From Flavobacterium sp. LHD-80 (GTDB taxonomy: Bacteria; Bacteroidota; Bacteroidia; Flavobacteriales; Flavobacteriaceae), in NCBI RefSeq assembly GCF_030929605.1, contig NZ_JAVFVS010000015.1:1-63987 (forward strand): 63,987 nt of DNA, given 5' to 3'. The notes under the pieces are model-generated. The model was given only the letters and a program-made list of their open reading frames with translations. It was not told the DNA's origin and did no database searches. This document shows positions 19,901-28,088 of the stretch, piece after piece. The position numbers were made by a program, and so were the translations under genes. The stretch's first letter is position 1, and every line of letters begins with the position of its first letter.

Positions 19901-22900
19901 AACCAGTAGCATCATTATAAATTCCTGCCGATGAGCTATAGTTTATAAATTCAAAACCAGTCGGAAGTAAATCAGTTACCTGAACTCCCGTTGCATTATT
20001 TGGTCCGCTGTTCGTAATTACAAGTTCAAATGAAACCTGGCTTCCTACAACCGGACTAGTATTTCCGGCTACTACATTTTTAACTAAAGATAAATCGGCA
20101 GATGGACCTATAAAAGTAATTTCGGCAGTATCCTGATCGTCTTCTGTTGCAACATTATTATTTGGTGTACTATCAGGATCCGGTAAATCACTTGCCGTTA
20201 TCTGAGCTACATTTACATAACTTCCCAAAGGATTTACAAATGCATTAAAAGTCAGATTGATATTGGCGCCACTGGCTAAAACTAAATTTTGCCAATCTAT
20301 TGAGGCATTCGCAACTTGATACACTCCGCCATTAGAAACTGATCCAGGAATTAAAGTATAACCAACCGGAATAATATCCTGTACATTTACTCCTGTAGCA
20401 TTTCCAGGTCCTTTGTTTACTACATTAATTATAAAATTAACTTGTTGTCCTGCTGTTGCAGAAGTTGGAGAAACAGTTTTTGTCAATTCCAAATCAGCTG
20501 ATTTTAGCGTAATATTGGCACTAGCCATATCATCTTCGGGAAGACCATTGCCCGGAGTACTGTCAGGATCCAATTGTTTGGCTGTTTGTATTTCGGCGGT
20601 ATTTATATAATTGGCAGCTGTGGCAACATTGACTTTTGCCGTAATCTGCAAAGTAAGAGAGTTTCCGTTGTTTAAATTTCCAACATTCCAAATGCCTGTT
20701 GTATTGTTATATTTTCCGGCTCCGTTATCGCTTACGTAAGTATATCCCGGAGGTAGATGATCTGAGACAGTTATACCCGAAGCATTATTTGGTCCGCTGT
20801 TCGTTACTCTAATAGTAAATACAACATTATCATTGATGCTGACAGTTGTAGGCGAGACAGTTTTTTGAAGCGATAAATCGGCAACATCTAATATAAAATC
20901 AGCATCGTCCTGATCGTCTTCTGCTAAGATGTTATTATTTGGAGTACTGTCAGGATCAAATTGATTGGAAGCAATAACTTCGGCCATATTTAAGTACGAT
21001 CCTGTTGGAAGAACTACTGCTTTGAAAGTTAAAGTAATTCGGTTTCCATTAGGAACAGTAAGATTGTACCAAGAAATGGTATTGTCGCCAATATTGTATT
21101 GTCCGCCAAAATTTGCTGAACCCGGAATTATGGTATAACCAGTCGGGATATAATCTCTTACAGCAACGCCGGTTGCATCTACGGTTCCGCCAAGGGAATT
21201 GTTATTAAAAACTTGAATACTAAAAGTTACGGTATCGCCCGCACTTCCTGTCATTGGAGTAATAGATTTAGTTAATTCAAGATCAGCAACAGACAATATA
21301 GTAAGAGTCATTGTATCTGATGATACGGTACAATTTCCGTTGCTTACAGTCCATCGTAAAACATATGTTCCTGATACAGTACCTGTAACTGCAGTTGTTG
21401 GAGACGTTTCATCGGTAAAACCTACTGTACTTGGTCCGGAAACGTGAGTCCATTCTCCTGTGCCTACAGTTGGCGTTACTGCATTCATATTTACAGGTGA
21501 AAACTGCGGAATAGTCTGATCAGGTCCTGCATTGGCAGTTGATGGCAAGTCATAAATAGTGACTATGACAGAATCCTCCGAAATACATCCGTTTAGATTT
21601 AATGTGGTAACAGTCCACAGAAATTCATAAGTCCCGGGAACTAAACCTAACATTATTGAATTTTCACTGTTTGGCGAAGCGATATTAGCCATGTTTGGAC
21701 CTGAAGTCATAGTCCAGGTTCCAATACCCGAAGTTACGGCCTGAGCAGCCATCACAGCAGTCTCTTCACCGCACAATTCCTGATCAGGCCCCGCATTTGC
21801 AATAGATGGCGGAATATCGTTAAAGGTTATTTCTACAGTATCTGAAGAAGGCTGACATAAAGATGGGTTCGTAAAAGGACCATTCGTTACGGTCCATGTT
21901 AATCGATACGTTCCTAAAGTTGTAATATTCGACAGCGTCGTTGTGGGACTGTTAGGATTATTGATTACTACGGCACCTCCAGAGGGATCATCTCCCGGAC
22001 TAGCAAAACTCCAAGTTCCAATACCAACTGCTGGCGGAACTGCGGCGGTTTGATATGTTGTTTGACACGCTGCTGCATCATCTGGACCTGCATTTGCGGT
22101 GCTTGGTGCAGCGTTCATTTCTATTCTTACAATGTCTGATAATGATCGGCAGGAAGCATTTTCAAATACCCATTCCAGAATATAGAGCCCGGGTACGGTT
22201 AAACCTGTTACTGTAGTTAATGGGGCAGTTGGAGTTGTGATTACAGCAACACTTCCAACTGGCTGATAAACAAAACGCCATTCGGCAACGGATACATCAG
22301 GAGGTGGTACATTCCCTGTTAAAGATGCAGTTCCTCCAACATCAGAAATACATAAAATTTGATCTGGTCCTGCATTTGGTTCTATACTGGCACCGCTAAA
22401 AACAGTAACATCTACAGAATCTGATGATCCAGAACAAGTACTTCCGTCAGGATAAGTTACTGAGTTGGTTGTATAGGTAAAAACATAACTGTTTCCGGGA
22501 ACAACAGTTGCATTTGCTACATAATTGTTAGATGGAGATTGAGTAATAACAACATCGTTAACATTTCCCGTAGTACTAGTAAGTGTCCATGTTCCCGTTG
22601 AGTTTTCATTTCCCTTAAGCTGAATGCTGGTAACATCACAAAAAGTCTGATCTGATCCCGCATATGCGGCAGGAGTAACTACAACAGTTACATCATCCTG
22701 AGTACCGTTACATAGAAAGATACTTTTTGCTGTGATAGTCCATCTAAAAGTATAAGTGCCAGCTACAAGTCCGTTAATTACTGTGTTTGGACTAGAAGGA
22801 TTTACAATATTAGGCTGATTTGGAGAACCAGTTAAAACAGACCATTGTCCGCTTTCAAAAAAGCTGTCATAACTACTTCCGGCCATTGTAATACTTGTGC

Positions 22901-25553
22901 TGCCACAAATATTTTGATCCGGTCCTGCATTAGCGGCAACTGGCGGAATTCCAATCGTTAAATTAATATCATCAAACGCCTCACCGCAGACTTCTGCGTT
23001 TATAGTCCATCTAAAAATATAATAACCACTGTAAGCAAAGGTGAAAACCGCATTAGGATCATGTTCATCACTTATTGTATAACCTCCAAGGCCAGAAATT
23101 CTTGTCCAAGTGCCAATTGCACCGCTGCTTGCTGTTGCCGCCATAGTTACGGTAGTACCACATAGTTCCTGATCTGGTCCTGCGTTTGCTTCAGGGGGAG
23201 TATTAGCAATAGTAATGGAAACAGAACTTTTGTTAGGGTCACATAATCTCGTGGCAGTTTCAATTGCCCAAGTAAAAACATACGTTCCGTTTCCTGGAAC
23301 GGTCACCATTGTATTAGGATCATTTTCGTCAGCAATTATAACTCCGACAGATGGAACAACAGTCCAAGTCCCAGTTTCTGCCTGATCTGGAGAATTACCG
23401 CTAAGGTTAAAAGAGCTTGTTCCGGAAGGATAACAGGCATCCGGACCAGCGTCAGAACTTGATGAAGCTGTTGAATTATTAGTGGCAATTGACACTGTAT
23501 CTGAAATAGATGCACTGCAGGATGGACCAGGGTGAAGATAAGAAATTGTCCATTGTAATTCGTATTCTGATGAAGTGACTGTAAAACCTGTTGCGACTGC
23601 ATTTGGATCATTAACATTAGAAAATGTAATGGTACTTGGGCCAGAAATCTGACTCCATGTGCCAATTTCTCCGCTTTGTACAGGTATTGCATTAAGTGGT
23701 ACTTGTGAACTTGTACAAACTACTTGATTTGGACCTGCATCAGTAGCACTTAATGTACTACCAGATACATTTATTGTTACTGTGGCTACTGAAAAACCGC
23801 ACGTCGCTCCACCTCCTTTTGTTATGTACTGAAAAACATATTCTCCTGGAACAAGACCGCTAACTTGTGTATCTATTGCAAAACTATCAGCAATTACGGC
23901 TTCATTAGGACCACTCAATTGATTCCAAAAGTGAGTTCCTTCATCGGTTGCTACTCCAGACAAAAGTGTAGTAGTGTCTCCGCAAGGCAGACTTACATCT
24001 GAACCAGCATTTGAGGGGGTTGGCTCACCAGAGACCAACACATTCAATGAATCGAAACCATAATCACAACCAATAGGAAGAGAACCACTTTCTCTTCTAA
24101 TAAATTCAATAATGTAATTTCCAGAAGTGGTAAGCGTAAGTGTTAAGGTGGTTCCAACATCAGTCAAGATAGTAGGAAAAGGCCCTAATGGAGAAGTACT
24201 AGGACCGCTAACAATCCTATATTGATTGTAACCGGTTCCTGTTACAGTAAGAGGGATGGTAAATACAGTCGCATCGCAGCTACCTGAGATATTGTTGCCA
24301 TTATTGGCTGTAATAGATCTGGTTGCACCATTGTATTGCACTATATAATCTTTGGTAAAAACACAACCAGTATTAGTATTTGTAAGTGTATATCTAAATC
24401 TATATGGATCACCCGCATCTGAAATATTTGTAACTAATGTCGTTGGATTATTAGGCGAAACAATTACAGCGCCTAGATCTCCTTGAATTTGTGTCCATTG
24501 TACAGTTTCACCTGCATACAAAGGAGTTTGGGCAATAAGTGTTACCTGATTAATAGTGTTGTCGCAAAAGAAAATATTTTCATCTCCGCCCGAAAGAGTA
24601 GTTACATCCTGTGTTGCCGGAGGAACTACAATAGTAACAAGGTCATTACCTGAAGCACAAGGTCCGCTAACAGTCCATCTAAAAGTATATGTACCTTCTA
24701 CAAGATTAGAGATTTGTGTTTTGTTTGAATTTGGGTTTCCAATAGTTGGTGTATTAGGACCGCTTACAAATGTCCATTGACCATTTTGTCCATTAAGGCC
24801 ACAACCGCCATAAGTTCCGGTAAGATCGGTAGTTTGTGTAGTGGTATAACAATTGCTTAATGTTTGGTCAGGCCCCGCAGAAACTGGTTTAACTCCGCCA
24901 TAATTCGTCACGGTAATTTGCGATGTTGTTCTGCAGCGTTGTCCTGCGGCATATTCAGGGCCTTCTATAACCCATTGAATTGTGGTTGTACCACAACTTG
25001 TTGGAGGTAATGTTATAGTTGAGGTAGGCAGATTGGGAAAATCAATTACGACCCCAGCATTATTTGCGCCTACTATTTCCCAATAAGCAATCTCTCCTGT
25101 ATTTTGAGGAGTATTAGCAGTAATGGTCAATGTTCCTGAGCTGTTTGGACAGCTTGTTATATTGTTTCCCGCATTAGCAATGGTGATAGGCTGTACATTA
25201 ACAACTTTATCCTGATAAGTAACCATGCCATCTCCACAGGTCGCACTATATCTAAATATATAAGTGTTTCCTCCAGTGTATCCAGACACGGTACTTGTTG
25301 AAGTATTTGGAGAATTTATGACTACTGCGGGACCTGATATCTGGCTCCATAAGACGTTACCAATAATTGGTGATGGGGTGTTTCCCTCTAAAACTAAAAC
25401 ATCAGTTTCGCAAATAGTAACATTCAGAACTCCTGCATTTACTGTACAATTTTGTCCAAATCCATTTATAGAATAAAAAATGATTACAAATACAGTAAAA
25501 ACTAATTTTTTGAAATAATTTTTAATTTTTGCAAAATGGTAAAATTGTTTCAT
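13956..25553 (-). CDS. Giant (about 3,865 aa) T9SS-exported repeat adhesin
   Basis: I chose the ATG at 25,553 (MKQFYHFAKIKNYFKK, then a hydrophobic signal ending NGFGQ). The frame extends six codons further, to 25,571. Residues of about 45-1440 hold roughly 15 Ig/PKD-like units, each opening with an NAGPDQ.LC-type motif and containing a Cys. Then come 18 DUF11-type repeats of about 125-130 residues (ADLSLTKTV...GSQVTF, TNNGPQ, DLLPSGYT, LPDPDSTPNN, TEDDYA). The last 90 residues are a CHU_C/T9SS type B sorting domain (NEFSPNDDGQNDTF, IFNRWGNLVYY). It is presumably a surface filament or adhesin of the SprB kind. The acidic DPDSTPNN and EDD motifs suggest calcium binding (inference). It heads the operon with the PorP and OmpA partners. 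Confidence 0.92.
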   Translation of the reverse strand: MKQFYHFAKIKNYFKKLVFTVFVIIFYSINGFGQNCTVNAGVLNVTICETDVLVLEGNTPSPIIGNVLWSQISGPAVVINSPNTSTSTVSGYTGGNTYIFRYSATCGDGMVTYQDKVVNVQPITIANAGNNITSCPNSSGTLTITANTPQNTGEIAYWEIVGANNAGVVIDFPNLPTSTITLPPTSCGTTTIQWVIEGPEYAAGQRCRTTSQITVTNYGGVKPVSAGPDQTLSNCYTTTQTTDLTGTYGGCGLNGQNGQWTFVSGPNTPTIGNPNSNKTQISNLVEGTYTFRWTVSGPCASGNDLVTIVVPPATQDVTTLSGGDENIFFCDNTINQVTLIAQTPLYAGETVQWTQIQGDLGAVIVSPNNPTTLVTNISDAGDPYRFRYTLTNTNTGCVFTKDYIVQYNGATRSITANNGNNISGSCDATVFTIPLTVTGTGYNQYRIVSGPSTSPLGPFPTILTDVGTTLTLTLTTSGNYIIEFIRRESGSLPIGCDYGFDSLNVLVSGEPTPSNAGSDVSLPCGDTTTLLSGVATDEGTHFWNQLSGPNEAVIADSFAIDTQVSGLVPGEYVFQYITKGGGATCGFSVATVTINVSGSTLSATDAGPNQVVCTSSQVPLNAIPVQSGEIGTWSQISGPSTITFSNVNDPNAVATGFTVTSSEYELQWTISYLHPGPSCSASISDTVSIATNNSTASSSSDAGPDACYPSGTSSFNLSGNSPDQAETGTWTVVPSVGVIIADENDPNTMVTVPGNGTYVFTWAIETATRLCDPNKSSVSITIANTPPEANAGPDQELCGTTVTMAATASSGAIGTWTRISGLGGYTISDEHDPNAVFTFAYSGYYIFRWTINAEVCGEAFDDINLTIGIPPVAANAGPDQNICGSTSITMAGSSYDSFFESGQWSVLTGSPNQPNIVNPSSPNTVINGLVAGTYTFRWTITAKSIFLCNGTQDDVTVVVTPAAYAGSDQTFCDVTSIQLKGNENSTGTWTLTSTTGNVNDVVITQSPSNNYVANATVVPGNSYVFTYTTNSVTYPDGSTCSGSSDSVDVTVFSGASIEPNAGPDQILCISDVGGTASLTGNVPPPDVSVAEWRFVYQPVGSVAVITTPTAPLTTVTGLTVPGLYILEWVFENASCRSLSDIVRIEMNAAPSTANAGPDDAAACQTTYQTAAVPPAVGIGTWSFASPGDDPSGGAVVINNPNSPTTTLSNITTLGTYRLTWTVTNGPFTNPSLCQPSSDTVEITFNDIPPSIANAGPDQELCGEETAVMAAQAVTSGIGTWTMTSGPNMANIASPNSENSIMLGLVPGTYEFLWTVTTLNLNGCISEDSVIVTIYDLPSTANAGPDQTIPQFSPVNMNAVTPTVGTGEWTHVSGPSTVGFTDETSPTTAVTGTVSGTYVLRWTVSNGNCTVSSDTMTLTILSVADLELTKSITPMTGSAGDTVTFSIQVFNNNSLGGTVDATGVAVRDYIPTGYTIIPGSANFGGQYNIGDNTISWYNLTVPNGNRITLTFKAVVLPTGSYLNMAEVIASNQFDPDSTPNNNILAEDDQDDADFILDVADLSLQKTVSPTTVSINDNVVFTIRVTNSGPNNASGITVSDHLPPGYTYVSDNGAGKYNNTTGIWNVGNLNNGNSLTLQITAKVNVATAANYINTAEIQTAKQLDPDSTPGNGLPEDDMASANITLKSADLELTKTVSPTSATAGQQVNFIINVVNKGPGNATGVNVQDIIPVGYTLIPGSVSNGGVYQVANASIDWQNLVLASGANINLTFNAFVNPLGSYVNVAQITASDLPDPDSTPNNNVATEDDQDTAEITFIGPSADLSLVKNVVAGNTSPVVGSQVSFELVITNSGPNNATGVQVTDLLPTGFEFINYSSSAGIYNDATGLWNVGTVDVGVSESLIIDAKVLPTGIYTNVSQVTASNLPDPDSTPNNDDGDQSEDDEDNAVITPIQPSADLSVTKSVNNPTPLVGSQVTFEVIVTNNGPQDNTSVQVTDLLPNGYTFNSFTVSTGIYDPGTGVWTVGNLVNGKFETLQITATVNPTGDYLNKTEVTASDLPDPDSTPNNGSTTEDDYAEVATVPVPVSSDLSITKTVSNATPVVGTPVTFAVIVTNSGPQDNTGVQITDLLPSGYTYNSFTVSTGAYDPITGVWTVGNLVNGKFETLQVTATVNASGIYLNTAEITAANVFDPDSTPNNGITTEDDYAEVSTVPIPEASDLSITKTVTNATPVVGTQITFAVIVTNNGPQDNAGVQVTDLLPSGYAFNSFTVSTGAYDPITGVWTVGNLANGKFETLQVTATVNPSGIYLNTAEITAANVFDPDSTPNNGITTEDDYAEVSTVPIPEASDLSITKTVTNATPVVGTQVTFAVIVTNNGPQDNADVQVTDLLPSGYTFNSFTVSTGAYDPITGVWTVGNLANGKFETLQVTATVNASGIYLNTAEITAANVFDPDSTPNNGNTTEDDYAEVATIPVSTSADLSLSKTVSNATPLVGSQVTFSLEINNNGPQDTDGVIVTDLLPSGYTYVSYTTTTGNYSASTGLWNIGILPVSASHTLQITAVVNATGNYLNTAEVTASNQPDPDSTPNNGVTTEDDYAEVLTTPIPTSADLSLTKTVNNSTLLIGSQVTFSVEINNAGPQETNGVIVTDLLPSGYTYVSYSATNGTYNPITGLWTIGILPVSTSHTLQITATVNPSGDYVNIAEVTTSTVPDPDSTPNNGVPTEDDYATATVTPTNQASDLSLTKTVNNTTPLVGSQVIFEVIVTNNGPQDNTGVQVTDLLPIGYTLNSFTISTGTYNSATGLWNVGNLINGKSETLQLTATVNATGDYLNIAEVTAASLPDPDSTPNNGVPTEDDYATATVTPTNQASDLSLTKTVNNTTPLVGSQVIFEVIVTNNGPQDNTGVQVTDLLPTGYSLNSFTISTGTYNSATGLWNVGNLINGKSETLQITATVNLTGSYLNVAEITAAGLPDPDSTPNNGVTTEDDYGSVVTTPITQAANLSLTKTVNNPAPLVGTAVTFEIVVTNNGPQNVTGAEVTDLLPSGYTYNSFTATKGTYDKTTGKWNIGSLLNGDSQTLQLTANVNATGNYINIAEVTASSLPDPNSTPNNGVPTEDDYATATVTPTQAIADLSLVKSVVGGDLSPIFGATITFEITVKNSGPQAATGVKVKDLLPSGYEYVVYSSTTGQYFDTTGIWDVGTIANGGSESLLISAQVNNTGDYHNVAEVYASNEFDPDSTPNNNVDGEDDISSVVTTPVPAVADLSIEKSVVNNNLTPAVGSQISFSITVTNSGPSMATGVTIKDILPSGYDFIFFNSTSGSYDRTTGIWSPGVILPGNSHTLLINVFVKSPTGTANEYLNSAEVINSNQFDPDSTPGNGVTTEDDYDSISVTPRIVMADLSINKTALNENDIHDVGSTVIFTVTVTNDGPADASGVVVKDLLPPGFTYFTSSPTSGLYNYVTGVWNVGSIANGTNQSLDIYTTVNPPTGVANEYTNTTEIIASNLPDPDSTPNNGITTEDDYDSLQIKIAVADLSLDKTVSNKNANVNEVVTYTIQINNEGPSIATGVDVEDVIPLGIFNISNINNGGIFSKNVIKWVDLTIPVGGMTLTYQATVASPHGLDSNDYLNIAQVTASNQFDPDSKPNNDNGDQSEDDEDSEFINIPSTDIAINKEVDKTDVPMGSEVIFIIKAENLGSLTATNVEVQDILPNGYSLNSFTTTSGVYNSTTGIWTIPAVNAGSSQTLTINAKVQDFNDYVNTAHLVKMDQVDTNSSNNQDSATVSPNCLKIYNEFSPNDDGQNDTFYIDCITQYPDNQLQIFNRWGNLVYYRKGYDNTWDGKADGSAKTLPEGTYFYILDLGNGSAKKSGWLYLK
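16590..19480 (-). repeat. 390-bp near-identical tandem repeats inside the giant adhesin
   Basis: Neighbouring DUF11 units are nearly identical at DNA level with a 390-bp period. The GATTTTCCATTGATTAAATT segment recurs at 16,741 and 17,131, and AATTTTCCATT recurs at 18,301, 18,691 and 19,081. The other units in the gene are much more diverged, so these blocks are recent amplifications that keep the frame. Confidence 0.85.
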
Positions 25554-25697
25554 AAGTAAACAGTATATCATAAGGACTTAAGAAAAATCAATTACTCTTT
25601 CCTTAAAATTAATAAATTTCTATTGTAACTAAACTTAAAAATGCTATGTACCAGTAACTTGTTACTAAATTAAAAAAAAAAACATTGCGATGATTAT

Positions 25698-26510
25698 TTA
25701 TTTTTTAGTAGTGGTAGCAAACATAGCATTGATCTGAAATCTTATCGTAAAATCGCCTTTATTTGGGCCACTTACAACATATTCAGGTCCTCCAAGAATA
25801 CTTAGACTTTTTGAAAATGCCTTCCCAAAATTTACTGCTATGGGGATATGATATGTCTGATCAGTCCAATTAAAATTTAAAATGGATCCCAATTGTATAA
25901 ATTTTCCATCACCTAGAATTTTATTCAAAATAGGCTGGAAAATCATAAAATTTTTACTTTCCCGGTCTTTATCACCAGCAAAATTAAAATATTGCTGGGC
26001 AAGGAAACCCCATTGTAATCCTTTTGTTTTAGTATTTAGTACTACAACAGCTGCTCCTGCACTCCATTTTCGACTACTTATCTGCTCTGGTTTCATTGTT
26101 GGAAAAATTAAACCAGGTCCTGCACCTAATAACCCCCATTTTTGTTTAAATACAATTGCATCAAGCAAAATCAAATCTGCCAAACCTGTAGCATCACCAT
26201 CCGGATTACCAGGAAATGTCTGCCCAATAATCGGAACTTCAAGCCTATAAATGGTATAGATTTTAGAGGGATCATTGCTTTTGATGAATGGCAGACCAAT
26301 AGAAGCACTTGGCTGAATTACCCTAGAGGTAAGATTTATTTGTCTACCATCATTATCTTTCCATGTAAAATTTGGCTGTACTTGTACTTTCGTAACAAAG
26401 GCAAGTGGATTTGTAGCATCTGATGCGGCATTACTTAAACTACTCTTCTCTTCTTGTGCTTTTATCGTCAGACACATAATAAATGACAATATTGATAATT
26501 TGTATTTCAT
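25698..26510 (-). CDS. Putative outer-membrane transporter-like protein
   Basis: The 270-residue protein has a signal peptide (about 1-18, ending IKAQ) and beta-barrel character. It contains LPFIKSNDPSKIYTIYRLEVPI, GDATGLADLILLDAIVF, GLLGAGPGLIFPT and a barrel-like tail (FTIRFQINAMFA). The GxxDxxL and GxGPG patterns resemble outer-membrane proteins of the MetA/neuromodulin-like group. I infer a channel or sensor for the pathway encoded by the preceding sulfatase genes. It is the last gene of the - strand operon, 110 bp after the OprB-like porin. Confidence 0.65.
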   Translation of the reverse strand: MKYKLSILSFIMCLTIKAQEEKSSLSNAASDATNPLAFVTKVQVQPNFTWKDNDGRQINLTSRVIQPSASIGLPFIKSNDPSKIYTIYRLEVPIIGQTFPGNPDGDATGLADLILLDAIVFKQKWGLLGAGPGLIFPTMKPEQISSRKWSAGAAVVVLNTKTKGLQWGFLAQQYFNFAGDKDRESKNFMIFQPILNKILGDGKFIQLGSILNFNWTDQTYHIPIAVNFGKAFSKSLSILGGPEYVVSGPNKGDFTIRFQINAMFATTTKK

Positions 26511-26620
26511 ATTTGTTTATACATATTGGATGTTAGTTACTATCTTAAATTTTACTAATTTTTCTTTTTAGTATGTTGTATCGTTTTGTTTTAGAGTTAA
26601 TTTCTGAATTCATTCCTAGC

Positions 26621-27961
26621 CTAAAATATTATACCACTTCGTAACCCCAAGAAAGCTGTATTACTATTAGAAACTCCATTAGATTGTAATGCAATACCCG
26701 GTTGAATCCATTGAAAATCTGCACCAATTGAAAACCAAGGTGTCAAAAAAGCATTGTAATAGGCTTCCATTCCAGACTCACCTCCTGCCAATGAGAATAT
26801 AGTTGGTATCGTAATATTTGCAATTCCGTCGCTAAACGAATAATTAAAATAACCTATTCCCCAATGATCTAATGGTCTCTTTTTAAAAGGAGCTTTTCCG
26901 CCAAGACCTAACACAACACCAAAGTCAACGGGTGAACCTTCGCCATCAGTTATTATAGCCTGACCATATAATCCAAAATGTTGATTTTTATTTGTTGCTG
27001 ATTGATATAAAGCTTGTTCAAAATAATAGCCTAATGTCCAACGACTGCTCTTTTTCTCTGAAGTTTGATTCGGATTGATAATATCAAAAATATCGTCTGA
27101 ATTATAAACATTTTTTGTGCTAGCAACCCCAAGAATCCCTTGTTTCCCTTTTAATCCAGCAATCTTTACCGCAATATCAGCTGACCCAAAAAAGGTAACT
27201 CCATTTTGAAAACGATCTTTGAAACCAACTTTGTTTAAACTACTAGTGGCATCATAAACCATAAAAGTAAAATCACGCTTTTCATTATTAGACATATAAG
27301 CCAATCCAAAGATATCAGGCGTAGTTATCCCATTTGGAGCCGTTATGAATGCAGTGTTTTGAAATCCATCCCTGCCTCCACCGCCAGAAAAAGTAGAAAA
27401 ATTAGTTAAATCTCGTGTACTCATTTTACCAAATACCACTTTATCGGTTTTGGATAAAAACTGTGCTAAATAAAATGAAACATCAAAACGATCTGCACCT
27501 TCAATACCTGGATATGCTAACGAAGTGTTTACGGGCAATAAAGTTCCTCCATTACCATTCACACTTTGTCCCATATTGTACTCAAAATGTCCAACAGCAA
27601 AGAAACCTTTCCAAAGACCAAGTTTCTCACCATTTAATATTGTTGCGAAACCCAGCTTAGAACCAAACTCAAAGTCTTTATTCCCTTCCCCCGATACCAT
27701 TCCTTGATAAAAATTTGTCAGTGTGCTTTTGATTGTAATTCCTGTTTTTTTGAGGCTTGACCTTGCGCCTCCCCAATCACCTGTTAATTTTTTTCTAGTC
27801 CAAATAGATTCTTCGTTTTGAGCTTTAATTGGTATCGTATCTGTCGAGTCAACTGTCGCATCCGACTCTACGGTTCTAATTTCTTGTGAAAGACCTGTAA
27901 TTGTAGAGCACAACATTAGCAAAACAATTCCTGATTTTAAAGTTAAAAAGTTTACTTTCAT
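26621..27961 (-). CDS. Carbohydrate porin, OprB-like
   Basis: The start at 27,961 gives a normal signal peptide (MKVNFLTLKSGIVLLMLCST, ending GLSQ). The longer frame to 28,021 would bury it. The mature protein begins with the OprB landmark LTGDWGGARSSLKKTGI and continues as a large beta-barrel (FAVGHFEYNMGQS, FSGGGGRDGFQNTAF, GYYFEQALYQ, GADFQWIQPG), ending in an aromatic-rich strand. OprB-family porins pass sugars across the outer membrane, so this is probably the uptake channel for products of the neighbouring sulfatases. The length of about 446 aa is normal for the family. Confidence 0.82.
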   Translation of the reverse strand: MKVNFLTLKSGIVLLMLCSTITGLSQEIRTVESDATVDSTDTIPIKAQNEESIWTRKKLTGDWGGARSSLKKTGITIKSTLTNFYQGMVSGEGNKDFEFGSKLGFATILNGEKLGLWKGFFAVGHFEYNMGQSVNGNGGTLLPVNTSLAYPGIEGADRFDVSFYLAQFLSKTDKVVFGKMSTRDLTNFSTFSGGGGRDGFQNTAFITAPNGITTPDIFGLAYMSNNEKRDFTFMVYDATSSLNKVGFKDRFQNGVTFFGSADIAVKIAGLKGKQGILGVASTKNVYNSDDIFDIINPNQTSEKKSSRWTLGYYFEQALYQSATNKNQHFGLYGQAIITDGEGSPVDFGVVLGLGGKAPFKKRPLDHWGIGYFNYSFSDGIANITIPTIFSLAGGESGMEAYYNAFLTPWFSIGADFQWIQPGIALQSNGVSNSNTAFLGLRSGIIF

Positions 27962-28088
27962 TTGTGTTTTATTTTTTATTTGGTAATGTAATTCGCATAT
28001 CATCATTGGTTTTACGACCAATTTTAGATCATGCCCATTTCATATTATTATCTTAGAGAGTTTCTCTTGAGCGTTTGTTAAAAAGTTA

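Noticed and set aside
23336..23692. 118-codon second frame on the - strand within the giant adhesin
   Set aside because: It is a Leu/Gln-rich overlapping frame without features; the adhesin frame is continuous across it.
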